This document shows, piece by piece, positions 53,801 to 64,000 of a stretch of 64,000 nucleotides of DNA. A model generated the notes under the pieces. That model made no database searches, was not told the origin of the DNA, and worked only from the letters and a program-made list of their open reading frames with translations. Made by a program: the position numbers and the translations under genes. Source of the stretch: Loripinus fragilis. Its lineage: Eukaryota > Mollusca > Bivalvia > Lucinida > Lucinidae. Location of the stretch: NCBI GenBank assembly GCA_964019695.1, contig OZ026518.1:81711950-81775949 (forward strand), given 5' to 3'. Position 1 is the stretch's first letter; each line of letters starts with the position of its first letter.

Positions 53801-54180
53801 CATAATTATGACTATAGACTGGCACTATACAATGGACCTGGTTTCCCGCATCCCTGTTAAAACACACAGGCGCTTATTATCATGCGCGACGACGATGCGC
53901 GTACGGTTCGTTTATATGCAACAATGGTGAAAATGAGGCATGGTTTGGCAACTTTAAACTACAATAACTCCGTTGTTTATGGACAGAAACATAAAGTGTG
54001 GGTACTCGTTTTCCTAGTTATAGCGAGCGGAACATTTTGAGACCTAAATTGAGCAGATTTGGTGAAATGTTTCGTTTTGCAACAAAACCGCATCGTCTAC
54101 AGCAACTCCATTCAAGGAACGCTGCTAAGTATTTCACCAAATGGGTTGGGTAATAAAACAGTTATTTCATGCATGTTTGT

Positions 54181-54307
54181 AGTATAGTCAAACTATTACC
54201 CCTCGGTACCGTGGACGACCTGATGCACTATTGCACTCGGCCTTCGGCCTCGTGCAATAGTGCATCAGGTCGTCCACGGCACCTCGGGGTAATAGTTTTG
54301 ACTATAC
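54181..54307. repeat. Long hairpin A (127 bp)
   Basis: AGTATAGTCAAACTATTACC, CCTCGG, CCGTGGACGACCTGATGCAC and TATTGCACTCGG pair almost perfectly with the right arm. The apex is GGCCTTCGGCC. Confidence 0.85.
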
Positions 54308-54330
54308 TCTCTGGTCTCTGGTCTCTGGTC

Positions 54331-54460
54331 TCGGTACCGTGGACGACCTGATGCACTATTGCACTCGGCCTTCGGCCTCGTGCAATAGTGCATCAGGTCG
54401 TCCACGGCACCTCGGGGTAATAGTTTTGACTATACTACAAACAGGCATGAAATAACTGTA
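54331..54460. repeat. Long hairpin B, adjoining A
   Basis: Begins CTCGGTACCGTGGACGACC, with the same apex as A, and ends with the outer arm ACTACAAACAGGCATGAAAT that pairs with 54160-54180. A (TCTCTGG)3 run joins A and B (54307-54330). Confidence 0.85.
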
Positions 54461-54839
54461 TACTATTGGCTGGCACTATACCATGGCATGGTTACCCGCT
54501 TCCCTGTTAAAAATACACAGGCGCTTATCGACATGCGCGACAACGATGCGCGTTCGGTTCGATTATAGAGGGAGACGTTATGCAACAATAAGGCATGGTT
54601 TGGTAACTTTAAACTCCAATAACTCCGTTGTTTATGGTCAGAAACATAAAGTGTGGCCAGTCGTTTTCTTAGTTAGAACGAGCGGTACATTTTGATACCA
54701 AAATTGAGCTGATTTTATGAAATTTTCTGTTTTGCAACAAAACCGCATCGTCTACAGCAACTCCACGCAGGGAACGCATCAAATGGGTTGGGTAATAAAA
54801 CAATTATTTCTTGCCTGTTTGTAGTATAATCAAACTTTT

Positions 54840-54975
54840 ACCCCTCGGTACCGAGGACGACCTGATGCACTATTGCACTTGGCCTTCGGCCTCGTGCTAG
54901 TGCATCAGGTCGTCCACGGCACCTTGGGGTAATAATTTTGACTATACTACAAACAGGCTTGAAATAACTGTGTAA
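54840..54975. repeat. Long hairpin C (copy 2)
   Basis: ACCCCTCGGTACCGAGGACG and the same GGCCTTCGGCC apex, with a 4-bp deletion in the right arm (CTCGTGCTAGTGC). Confidence 0.8.
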
Positions 54976-55096
54976 TATGGACTAAATCGGAACCATCGGA
55001 ACCGGAACACGCGAAATAGTATAGAGAATCGTATAGAGAGATTAATACAAGCTCCAACGAGCTTTCAAGTATCAAGTGTAAGTTATGCATAATTCT

Positions 55097-55408
55097 AGTA
55101 CACCTCACCTATAGAGCGCATGCTAAAAACGTGATATATCAACAGGGATTCGATATATCAAACAATAATTCACAGTTTTGAAAGCGCAAAGAAAACGCGC
55201 ATTTAATGACTTCATTTATTGCTGCAGAATGACGTTAGTCATGGCGTTAGACGGTGTAACGTCGTTTTTACGCTCGAAAGACGTTACAGATACATGTAAT
55301 CGTATGCGACAGTTCAACTACTGGCGGGAATTATTCAGTGCAATGGCATAAAATTAGATGGAGCTGAAGTCTTCAAATGTGATTTCGTCGTTCATTGTGT
55401 GTTAGAAT
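55097..55408. repeat. ATTCTAACGCAC element, copy 2
   Basis: Ends ATTCTAGTACACCTCACCTA and GTGTGTTAGAAT. Shares GGTGTAACGTCGTTTTTAC with copy 1 at 43691. Confidence 0.6.
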
Positions 55409-55409
55409 A

Positions 55410-55560
55410 GAAATAGATCAGCTCTAATGCGTGAATTGTGGAACAGCTCCCCGAATGAACTGAGAAAAGTTTCAGCTTTCAAGGACTTCGAGAGGAGGCT
55501 TATCCGCACTTGGACTGGCCCAAAATTCAACTGTGCTGTATGCCACAGTTAACCTGCTTT
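55410..55560 (+). pseudogene. LINE reverse-transcriptase ORF, 3' end relic 2
   Basis: An open stretch reads ALMRELWNSSPNELRKVSAF and then FERRLIRTWTGPKFNCAVC before a stop. This matches the WNSLP(D/E)ELR..FK..L tail of LINE ORF2 proteins. Only the tail is present. It differs from relic 1 and so represents another family. Confidence 0.6.
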
Positions 55561-55855
55561 TTATAACCCTGTTGCCTTTACATTTGCTTTTAAAATGTTC
55601 ATGTTCATTTTAATTTCAATTACGTTTATAGCATGCTCAATCCCCTTTTTTCAGTCATTTTATTGAATCGGATGATCAAAAGTGCCACAATTTATTGATG
55701 CAATTATCAATAATGCTCGTTGCCCTAGTCATCAATAGACCCGGCCAAGGTGTGAAAAAAGCAACCAAAGACCTTGAAAAAAAACAATGCAATTATTATA
55801 ATGACGCCTGCTTGATTAACTTCATAATCAAAATACTACCTTGGAAAGGAATTAA

Positions 55856-56056
55856 CCCATAAAGCGCCACCTATAATTTGCAGCAGACGACAATTTCAAA
55901 TTTTGCCGCTTTTACAAAAATAACAAATAAGGCATGATATTTCATGAGAATCGTCTTCTGGCATGACTGTATCATTCCTTGTTTTTTTTCTGAAAATTAG
56001 AAAAAAAATGCTGCAAAATTTGTCGTCTGCTGCAGTCGTGATTGGCGCTTTAATGG
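55856..56056. mobile_element. piggyBac-like MITE, TTAA flanked
   Basis: TTAA at 55852-55855 and 56057-56060. Inverted ends CCCATAAAGCGCCA and TGGCGCTTTAATGG, then inner arms GCAGCAGACGAC and GTCGTCTGCTGC. Length 201 bp. Confidence 0.65.
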
Positions 56057-56199
56057 TTAAGCCTTTTATGATCTAAGACACTTTGGATAAACCTTACTCA
56101 AATTATTCCTTAGGTTATCAGAAAATTAAACCAGCTTAGTAAAGAATGACTATTATAGCGCATTTATTTCATATGCCTGGAAATATCCCGCCAATATTT

Positions 56200-56440
56200 G
56201 TCCTGCAAATGTCGTCTGCTGCATATATTCAAGTGCACTTCAGATTAGATTTTATCATTGGAGCAAACACAATGATAAAGTAAGTGAGTATGACAAAGAA
56301 ATGCCACAATAGCACACTGCATACCAACCCTGTCTGGTCTGGGTCCATATTGTTTGCAATAAATGCTGCCTAAGAAAATAAGCAGACGTTAGAGCAGACG
56401 ACAAAAGTCGTGACTGGCGGGTCTTTAAAGGGTTAAGCGC
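56200..56440. repeat. Related half element with GTCGTCTGCTGC arm
   Basis: GTCGTCTGCTGC at 56210-56221 and GCAGACGACAAAAGTCGTGA near 56393 pair. It ends TCTTTAAAGGGTTAA like one terminus of the preceding MITE. Confidence 0.5.
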
Positions 56441-56990
56441 TGGTACCATATGGTAAAATGTCCATTAGAAAAACACATACATGTACCTGAATTCAAAACC
56501 TAAAAGTGATCTGTGAATTGGATGAACATTTAAGTGATGATACATGTAATAATATTTCATATCAGCAATTATTAAACTAGTATTTGGGCTTGTTACCAAT
56601 TATCTGTGTTGATATCCGAACCTTTAAATTTGAGAGGTGGATAAAATTAATTCATGGCAAGTCTGGAGGATTATTGTTCTGTTGTACGCACATTTCGTGT
56701 AAAACTCGAATCTCTAGTTTTACATACTTCAACGAGGGTGTTGTGTTAAACAAACAGCAAAGCCTATGATGAATGTTAGACCTGTAAAATTATTGAATCC
56801 CCTCCCCCTGGCTTCCAACAGTAGCTTCGACTGCCTTCCATTCTAAGGCTGTGATTCTGTTTTTGTTAGTTTATTGTTTGCCGTTCTACAAATATATGCA
56901 GGATTTTGTGCTTGATCCTGTGTTTGTGATGCAGTTTTGTGTTTCCTTTCTAGTTTTGCAATCGTCTCGCTGAGGAATAGGAAAATGTTG
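56441..56990. other. Non-coding sequence, nothing recognised
   Basis: No family motif in the short open frames here. Confidence 0.3.
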
Positions 56991-56994
56991 TCAT

Positions 56995-56996
<2 letters not shown>

Positions 56997-57074
<78 letters not shown>
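56997..57074. repeat. (GT)39 microsatellite
   Basis: An uninterrupted 78-nt GT run. It generates spurious Cys-Val and Thr-His frames on the two strands. Confidence 0.98.
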
Positions 57075-57075
<1 letters not shown>

Positions 57076-58019
57076 CTGGTGCCATTAAGGTACGTCCATG
57101 GGGCGAAATGATGATAGGCGTGTGACGTAGACCCACAACCGATTTGGGAGAATTGAGTGTGATGTAGACATATGAAACTGCATTCCACATTTTAAGCAAC
57201 ATCAAACTCAAATATGAGGAAATTTCTGGACCCTTTCTTCAAATGTCTAAAAGTAAATGTAGGTTTTTTAATACTGAAGAAGGTCTTTATTATTGCAATA
57301 AAATAAAATTCTTGACGAACACGCTAAAGTATATTTTACAGAAGAGGAGCATTTAAGCCTTTGAATGACAACAGATACACTTTTGTAAAAGTTTAATTTG
57401 ACACTCCAGTTTTCTTCTTATTTTCCTGGCTATCTGTGTTAAACAGGACCTTCAAAGCAGTTCCTTTATTGAACGTGGTAATCTCATAATCTTCAAAGTA
57501 CATGTAGTGTCTTACTGTCTGTTTTCATTTTTCAACCAAGTGTTGAGACATTGTTTTGTTCTCCCATCGCTTGAGCACTTCTATATCAGCGCTTGAAGAG
57601 TCAGCAGCTATAAAGCACTTTAGGCAGGCAGGCAGGTCGGTGGGCGGGCGGGCGGACAGACGGACGGGCGCACAGACAGACAGTCGTGCATGCAGGCAGT
57701 CATGCAGATGGACGGATAGCCCTAAGTAGATGACCGCTTATGTACTTTGTTAAAATTCCGTACCATAGAGAACGAATTTGGCTTACTGAATGGTGCGGTA
57801 GTCGGAACTAACGGCGATCCTTGAAACACCCAAAACACCCCAAACCGCCATTAAACCACCCAAACCGCCACTAAACCACCACAAACCGCCACCAAAAATC
57901 AACAAACATCATCAGACCAGCCTCCCAGAATATACAAGCACACCTACCACCCTCCCACACCCTCTCTCCGGACCAAGAAAACCACAACCTTTTTTTCGCT
58001 TCCCAGCATTAATTCTTTG
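57075..58019. repeat. Unlabelled sequence with two low-complexity tracts
   Basis: 57620-57720 is a GGCAGGCAGG / GGGCGGGCGGACAGACGG tract. 57825-57900 repeats CCACCCAAACCGCCA / CTAAA about four times. The second tract may be the 5' region of the LINE that follows. Confidence 0.5.
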
Positions 58020-58295
58020 GCATGACATCTACAAACATTTCAGATTATTTGCTATATTATTGCACTTCCATATTGTAGGCATGATAGTTTATTTTCGTTA
58101 TTCAAATACATGCATTCAGATTGAATTCAATTTAGTGTTTGGTTTCTCTCCAGTATGGACAATATAGTTAGACATTTGATACTTATTTGGTTTGATGCGT
58201 TTTATGGCGGTAAGAAAGTTTAAAATGAGTTTAAAGTGGTTTGGCATATGGTATATGGATGTTCGTAATGATTTGGTGCATTATGGTTTGGGGCC

Positions 58296-59330
58296 ATGTC
58301 TTGTCTTGTCTTGTGTAGAATTTCTGCCAGTCCTGGCACACCTCCAGTCTGCTGGAGTATGGATTCTAAAATGGTATTCCACCATCCTAGCACTTCTTTG
58401 AACTCAACTGATAATGTGGCTTCCACTAGTCCCAAGGATCAAGTCAATACTGCAGTGTGTAATGATAAGGGGCTGATGGACTGTGACATAGCAGGCATAA
58501 TATTGGCAATAAAAATCAGAAACTTTTTAGTCAACCAAAATCTGAAACAAACAGTTCAGTTCATATTTACTCCCAAAAGACCACAGGACAGATCATTTCT
58601 AATTTATTTCAAAAAGACGCTGACACTCAAACACCCAAGAACCTCAACGTAGGAAGTAACAGTTCGAAAGTAGCAAATTAAGTGAGCTTAGACAAAAAGA
58701 ATAAAAAATTAAGGAAACTAGAGAAAGACTTATCATTACGTGAAAAACTATTACATGAAAAGACAGGACACGTTTACAAACATATACCATGAAACTTGAA
58801 GCGCTCAATCAGGAGTTAGAACAAACAGTCCATACACTTAAACACAAAATAGAAATACTAGAAGATCAAGCTGATAGAGTAGGTTCCCAAATGGACTCTA
58901 TCTTGAATAAGAATGCTAAACCTAGTCAAAATAATAACAGTGCATTTAAAACCCAATTACAGAAAATCAATGACAGAGTGGCAACATCTGTGCTGAATCA
59001 AATTGATCTATAGCTCAATAAGCTTGAAGGTAACATGAACGTAGAAGAAGCCCTATTAGTAATGGGAAACAAGAACTCTAAAAAATGTCCATTTAATAGT
59101 AACAAGTACACCCAACCTGCAGGGAGATGATTTACTCAGCCTGTCACTAATACTAACAGTGCGGCACATCAAAACATAAGACCAGAAATAATAGATCTTA
59201 CGCACAGGGAACCAGTAGCATACAGCTGGACAATGCAAAATATTGCGGCAGTCCAGGGCCTACCTTTCTAATATCAACCGACAGTACGTCAACCAACCAT
59301 CACCAACCTACCATCCCCAACCTACTAGAC
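58296..59330 (+). pseudogene. LINE ORF1-like protein, broken
   Basis: The first part (from about 58310) is Ser/Thr-rich and ends in basic sequence. A frame change leads to a heptad-rich segment, with LEALNQELEQTVHTLKHKIE starting near 58795 and then LEDQADRVGSQMDSILNKN, a clear coiled coil. After 59013 further Asn/Pro/Gln-rich sequence is interrupted by stops. ORF1 proteins of LINEs are coiled-coil RNA-binding proteins; no CCHC knuckle is visible. Confidence 0.6.
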
Positions 59331-59338
59331 ACCCGTAA

Positions 59339-60573
59339 GTGAATCAGCAGTCTTCAGCATATCGACTGACCGCTTACGCACAAAGACCGGTTAGTTATCA
59401 AAGCAATAGTGATAGTACGAAATCCCCCAGCGTGGTGCAAATTGTGAAAACAAACAATGCTAATAACGGTTATCATTTTTTTGTTGCCGCGCAGGAACCT
59501 AATGAACCTCAAATAGCACAGGAAGAAATCATAAAGTGTGAAAAAGAGCTCTATATAATCTCTTCAAACTGTAAAAATATAAAAGAAACATCAGCAAACG
59601 CAATCTTAGAACTATTTCAAAGTAATGACATTATGCTAATACAAGAACATTGGCTATATGAATGTCAAATTTCTATGTTAGGAGAAGTAAGTGACGATAT
59701 CTATTTTGCAGGTAAGGGGTGGACATTAATAACCCAATTCAGCCAGTACAGATGCCGAGAGGCTATGCAGGGGTGGCTATCTTATGGAAACAGGATCTTG
59801 ATAGCAGCGTTGCATCCTTGTCTGACGGTGGAGAAAGGCTTCAATGTATAGAATTCATTGTGGGAACTGGAGAGAAAATTCTTTTGTTCTCAGCATACCT
59901 ACCCTCAATCACCAGCAGAGACAGTATTTCAGAGTACCACGAAACAGTCGACCAGCTACACGAAATATTTCAAAAATACCAGCATACACATTCTATAATT
60001 ATTTGTGGTGACCTGATTGAAGATCTCTCAAATACGTCACAGATTGATAAACGAAAACGATACCTATTGAACTTAATCTATTAATTTAAGCTGAAATTTT
60101 CATCTGATGGAAAAACTTTCATTAACTCTGCAAGACAGGAATGCTCAGAAACAGACTATTTTTGATACCAATCCCATAGTGACTTTAATATGTCGGAGAA
60201 GACTGTGGTGAGAAACGTATATAGTAATACTTCAGATCATTTACCTATTCAAATGAGCATAGGTTGCCATATGGTAGAAGCAATAACTTCTAAGACAAAT
60301 AGTAGCAACAAAAAGAACAGAGCTAGAATAAAGTGGCATAAAACATATACAGACTATTACAAAGCCTTGGTCACTGAAAAGATAAAGGAAATGACTAGTG
60401 AACTTGTTTTAGATTATAGATGCAATCTTGAGTCAACAATCCTGGGATTCACATATACATTAATCAATTCCACCCAACAGACAACCAAAACAAGTAAAAG
60501 AAGAAGTACAAAGCCAAAATTAAAGTTTAGACCCGTGATATCAGTGAGGCGCTGTAACAGATACGAAATTTAA
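59339..60573 (+). pseudogene. LINE ORF2 endonuclease domain, broken
   Basis: Pieces of an APE-like endonuclease occur in order: ISSNCKNIKE (strand with the catalytic Asn), IMLIQEHWL (catalytic Glu, conserved), a frameshift near 59715, GYAGVAILWK, LLFSAYLPS, IIICGDLIED, and SDHLPI (catalytic Asp-His, conserved). In the GDxN motif the Asn is replaced by Ile. A stop at 60082 separates the last motif. Inactive. Confidence 0.8.
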
Positions 60574-60737
60574 ATAAGAAAATTGCAGCCATGAAAAACT
60601 TTAAAATGAATGAAACACAACTTCTGCAAGAAAGGAAATACCTCAAAAAAGAATTTAGCCGCCCCTGTAGAGTCGAAGTAGCAAAAAGAACTGAGAAGGA
60701 TAAAAATGACATAATGGCAAGCAGAACATATGATTCA

Positions 60738-61228
60738 TACACATTATCATAATAGTAACTTGATCTGGCATACTGTATCACGTTGAGTGGATGAGGTCAT
60801 ACCATCGGATCACCCGAGACGCGTAGCGTCGAGGGTGATCCAACGGTATGGCCTCATCCACGAGACGTTATACAGTACGCCAGATCAAGTTACTATTATG
60901 ATAACATTTTTATTATATGCCTTTTTTTCTGACATTCTTTCTGATTTTAAAACCTGTTTTGGTCTTTAATCCAGAAAAATTGTGGGAATGTTTGCCATAA
61001 CGTTACGTTTCTTGACGTCACGTCAACATGTTTTCCGTCTCTGGTTCCATGCTTGCAATTTACTTTACGTAACGTCGCCGCAAAAGCAGGTAACCAACGT
61101 AAGCCTCGTTTTAAAGGATAGTGATATGGATTTAGAAAAACCTCAGTTCGTTGATCCGGCTTTCTGTATCAGATGGCAAGAAAACGGACAGTTTTAAAGT
61201 CGTATCAGTTATAGGTATATAATAAAAA
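60738..61228. mobile_element. Insertion inside the LINE, with a 161-bp hairpin
   Basis: LINE coding sequence stops after GCAGAACATATGATTCA and resumes at about 61229 with ACTTTCCATCAATTAGTG, in the same protein context. The inserted DNA opens with a hairpin (60744-60904: TTATCATAATAGTAACTTGA ... inverse) whose apex is GAGACGCGTAGCGTC. About 320 bp of unrelated sequence with TGACGTCACGTCA (61014 region) follow. Its exact ends and target duplication are not clear. Confidence 0.65.
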
Positions 61229-62965
61229 AAACTTTCCATCAATTAGTGAAAAAGCAAAGAAACAAAGGTAATATCCATATCTCAGGTTTATACATTGGGA
61301 ATGATCAGTATACCGGAACTCAGGAAATACCGGATGGACTCAAGCAGCACTTTGAACAGTTAGCACTGGGTAAGGAGGATGTGAACTTTGGTGCAGAGTA
61401 TCATAGGTTAAAAAAGTATGAAAGTAAGTAAGGGTGCAAAAATCAGGAGTCGATACAATCAAGTAACACACCCGACCCAGGATACCAATGGGAAAGTTAC
61501 AAACTCACAGTTAGACACCACAAACGAGAGCCAAGAGGTCAGCCCTTTCCCAGCAGGTGACCACAAAGCACATATAAACAGACGCGCACAAAGACATAGC
61601 AAACATAAGACAGAACAAAAACATAAAAGATCCACAAAAGAAGTACCGCCTTGGAACGGTCAGTAAAATATTTTACTGGAGGGCTTAAACCGGTTTAATG
61701 GCGTGCCAACCTCACCCTTAATTCAGATGTGGATCAAGACACATACATATTTGGTTTGCATGAAAGACCCCTAACTTATCAATGCATCATTAGTATTATT
61801 ACTGAAATTGTTAAGGACAGTAACAAACCTAATGTAACAATGAATGAACTGGAAAATGCTATTAAATCAATAAACAAAGGGAAAGCTGCTGATATTTATG
61901 GCCTAGCCAATGAACATATACTTTCAGGGAAGGATGCAGTACCATATCTTTTAGTCCTTATAAATCATATTTTCCACACTGGAGACATATTTGAGCTGTT
62001 GAAGACTGGTGTACTAACCCCTGTGTTCAAGAGAAAATGGAGTAAGAACAGTTCAACAAACTACAGAGGGATTACAATCCTCCCAGTAATATGTAAGATC
62101 ATTTAAACCATACTGAAAGAGCAGGTCAGTTCACAATGCAATAGAGCCCAAAAACCATACCAACGAGGTTTCACTCGAAATGCTTCACCCATGAATGCGG
62201 GATTGATCATAGAAGAATTCCTCAGAGAGAGTAAATATAACAACTTGACAGCACGTCTCATTCTGCTAGATGCAAAGTTAGCATTTGATGTTGTTGACCA
62301 TGATCATATGCTCAGACGACTCTTCCACATTGGCGTGCAAGATAAGCAATGGACCCTGATCAGTAGCCTACGCAGAGATGCATTAAGCGTTGTAAAGTGG
62401 GTCGGGGAGCAGTCAAGATCCTTTAAGATACACCAAGGAGTGCATCAAGGTAGTATTGTCAGTATTGACTTCTACAAAATCTACCAGAACCCGCTACTGA
62501 ATACTTTAGGATACAACATTCTGGCCTGGGGGCAAGGGTAGGAAATGTCACATGTAACATCAGTGGTTGTGAAGATGACCAAGCCGTCAATGTTAGCTCT
62601 CGCAAAGAAGGGCAAGTCCTGGTCAATTCTTCAACAGATCATGCTAACCTGGAACGGTACCTCTTACAAGTGTGATGGTGACAGTCACTCCTAGGGACAG
62701 TAACAATGCAATAAATATTATAGAACCCATAACGATGAATGGAAAGGAAATGAAAACAGTTGAATTGGCAATGCACATCGATATTCATCGGGCACCCACA
62801 ATCTCTAAAACCAGTGAATTGAATGTAGGAGAAAATCTGAAAAAAAAAGCCAGAAGAGTAGTATATAGTCTCATGTCTAGTGGTATGCATGGACATAATG
62901 TTCTAGATCCAGAAACAAATCTACATTTAATGAAAACCTACAGCTGCTTTCCAAAATTTTTATAG
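61229..62965 (+). pseudogene. LINE ORF2 reverse transcriptase, broken
   Basis: Landmarks in order: AIKSINKGKAADIYGLANEH (61858 region), LLKTGVLTPVFK, NYRGITILPVICKII (finger motifs), a stop at 62104, LILLDAKLAFDVVDHDHML (palm motif with the first Asp), KIHQGVHQGSIVS, then in another frame CEDDQAVNV where the catalytic (Y/F)ADD should be. The third-position Ala is Glu, so the active site is altered. The thumb-like RRVVYSLMSSGMHG and LDPETNLHLMKTY end it. A stop at 62539 and frameshifts are present. Confidence 0.85.
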
Positions 62966-63660
62966 ATAGCGATTTTTGTCATAATTATTTACATACCCTA
63001 TACTTGTTTGAGTGTTTGTAATAAACTTGTGCTTTGTTTGAGATATGATTTATTTCTTCCCCTGTATGCACGACATATCTAGTTATAGTGAGTAAAAATA
63101 TGGCTTGAATTTGCAGATGTTTTGTATCAAGTTTTAACTTCTAAAAAGTTGATCATATTTTTAGCAAATCAAAGTTCCTTATCAAAACTCTATTTCGAAT
63201 TATGAGATAATAAGGAGAGCACCAAAGAAAACTGTGGTGGGAATCTATAAAGTCTTGTATACGGTGCATTGTGAAAATTCTTTAAGAATTGAAGCTATCG
63301 AGTGTATCAAGTACGGATCACTTGATTGACTTTGGTATATGTGCACTAGTATGTTGCACAAATTGTATAATTTTACATAATTACTTTTAAAAGATATTTT
63401 AAGTGCATTTTGGGTGTTCAAATTTAATGCTACATAGTGAGAGCCCAATTATGAGGAGAAAGGCCCAAGGAAAAGTACAGTACTGCCAAACAGTTAAATC
63501 GACCGAGAGGGTTTGAAATTGTATTAAAATTGGGAAAATTTCATCTTTACAGATGAATCCACACTCTAACCCTATTTCTTTTGCAAGTCTATTCCCATCT
63601 GGCGTCTGAAACACAAACAAATTTATCCACATCACATTGATGGATGGGTAAAATCCACTG
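62966..63660. other. Non-coding sequence, nothing recognised
   Basis: AT-rich, no element boundary and no gene. Confidence 0.3.
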
Positions 63661-63662
63661 GA

Positions 63663-63978
63663 GTCATATTGAGGGGACTATCTCGTAACTTTTAAAGAGG
63701 TCTCTCAACTTAAGCTTGTTAATGAACAATCACCAGTAAGGCATAGCAGGGTAATATCAAAAGAGATATAAAACTCCAATATGGATCACGCGTTAATATC
63801 TTAAAGAGCTATTGCAAGGTGCGTTATCTTGTTGAATGATTGGGGTATAGTGCATTCATATTGGAGTTTTATGTCGCTTTTGATATTACCCTGATATGCC
63901 TTACTGGTGATTGTTTCATTAACAAGCTTAAGTTGAGAGACCCCTTTCAAAGCTACGAGATAGTCCCCTCATTACGAC
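63663..63978. repeat. Large foldback, about 121-bp arms
   Basis: GAGGGGACTATCTCGTAACT, TTAAGCTTGTTAATGA and TCACCAGTAAGGCAT on the left pair with their inverses on the right (ATGCCTTACTGGTGAT, TCATTAACAAGCTTAA, GATAGTCCCCTC). The arms are about 90 percent identical, with a 73-nt loop. Probably a MITE. The right end of the window follows 22 bp later. Confidence 0.8.
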
Positions 63979-64000
63979 TTCAGTTGCTTTTTTACCCGTC

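Larger units (their letters stand above)
53810..54980. repeat. Two direct copies of a hairpin-bearing unit
   Basis: Copy 1 (about 53810-54460) and copy 2 (about 54461-54980) share GGCACTATAC, CCCTGTTAAAA, GCGCTTAT, GCAACAAAACCGCATCGTCT, AAATGGGTTGGGTAATAAAA and a terminal long hairpin. Copy 1 carries two hairpins and copy 2 one. Divergence is about 10-15 percent by eye. Open frames over it (for example 54483-54695) are not genes. Confidence 0.75.
58020..62965 (+). mobile_element. Degenerate non-LTR retrotransposon (LINE), two-ORF type
   Basis: In order on the plus strand are an ORF1-like region with a coiled coil (58296-59330), an APE-type endonuclease (59339-60570), a 490-bp unrelated insertion (60738-61228), and a reverse transcriptase plus thumb region (61229-62965). 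All parts carry stops and frameshifts. The 3' end stops abruptly after a LKTYSCFPKF block with no A-rich tail seen. The clade (CR1, L2 or Jockey-like) cannot be fixed by eye. Confidence 0.85.

Noticed and set aside
56843..57211. 122-codon His-Thr repeat frame
   Set aside because: It is produced by the (GT)39 microsatellite.

Overview
The window is eukaryotic, AT-rich, intron-rich and very repeat-rich. One animal gene can be assigned with confidence. It lies on the minus strand and encodes a nuclear receptor coactivator 6 (NCOA6) orthologue, recognised from a conserved N-terminal block (KVEPWNSVRVTFNIPREA), an LVNLL nuclear-receptor box followed by a Lys/Arg-rich nuclear signal, and Ser/Pro/Arg- and Lys-rich C-terminal blocks. 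The divergence from vertebrates, the Tc1, LINE, tRNA-SINE and hAT/piggyBac-like repeat mix, and the abundance of short foldback repeats suggest a mollusc, most likely a bivalve. The genus cannot be fixed from sequence alone.

Layout. 1-23.8 kb: no confident gene. It holds a Tc1/mariner transposase relic, tRNA-derived SINEs, many hairpin MITEs, and tandem arrays at 7.4-8.3, 11.6-12.4, 19.5-20.8 and 21.3-23.7 kb. A 42-nt possible exon is flagged at 844-885. 23.8-43.3 kb: NCOA6, with four coding exons seen (43319-43183, 41110-38783, 29223-26299 and about 24005-23826). The three internal introns are all phase 1 and the summed coding length is about 1,850 codons, close to the vertebrate protein. 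The 9.6-kb intron carries a 4.67-kb foldback transposon (29386-34057) with unusual modular palindromic ends and a 9-bp target duplication. A second element is nested in one of its arms at TTAA. 43.3-53 kb: mostly unique or old repeat sequence upstream of NCOA6. It contains three promoter-like or GC-rich patches (47.6, 49.6 and 52.0 kb), none tied to an exon. 53-64 kb: two LINE 3' relics, a tandem pair of units carrying very long hairpins, a (GT)39 microsatellite, a broken 4.7-kb LINE on the plus strand that itself carries a hairpin insertion, and a large foldback at the right edge.

How the parts relate. NCOA6 is the only probable cellular gene. In other animals it is the scaffold that links DNA-bound nuclear receptors to the KMT2C/D (MLL3/4) histone H3K4 methyltransferase complex. 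Everything else that can be named is mobile DNA, and much of it sits inside the introns, in one case about 18 nt from a splice acceptor. Several insertions can be reconstructed exactly because an unoccupied copy of the target lies in the same window. The least expected structure is the foldback element whose terminal arms are chains of about 24-bp palindromes.
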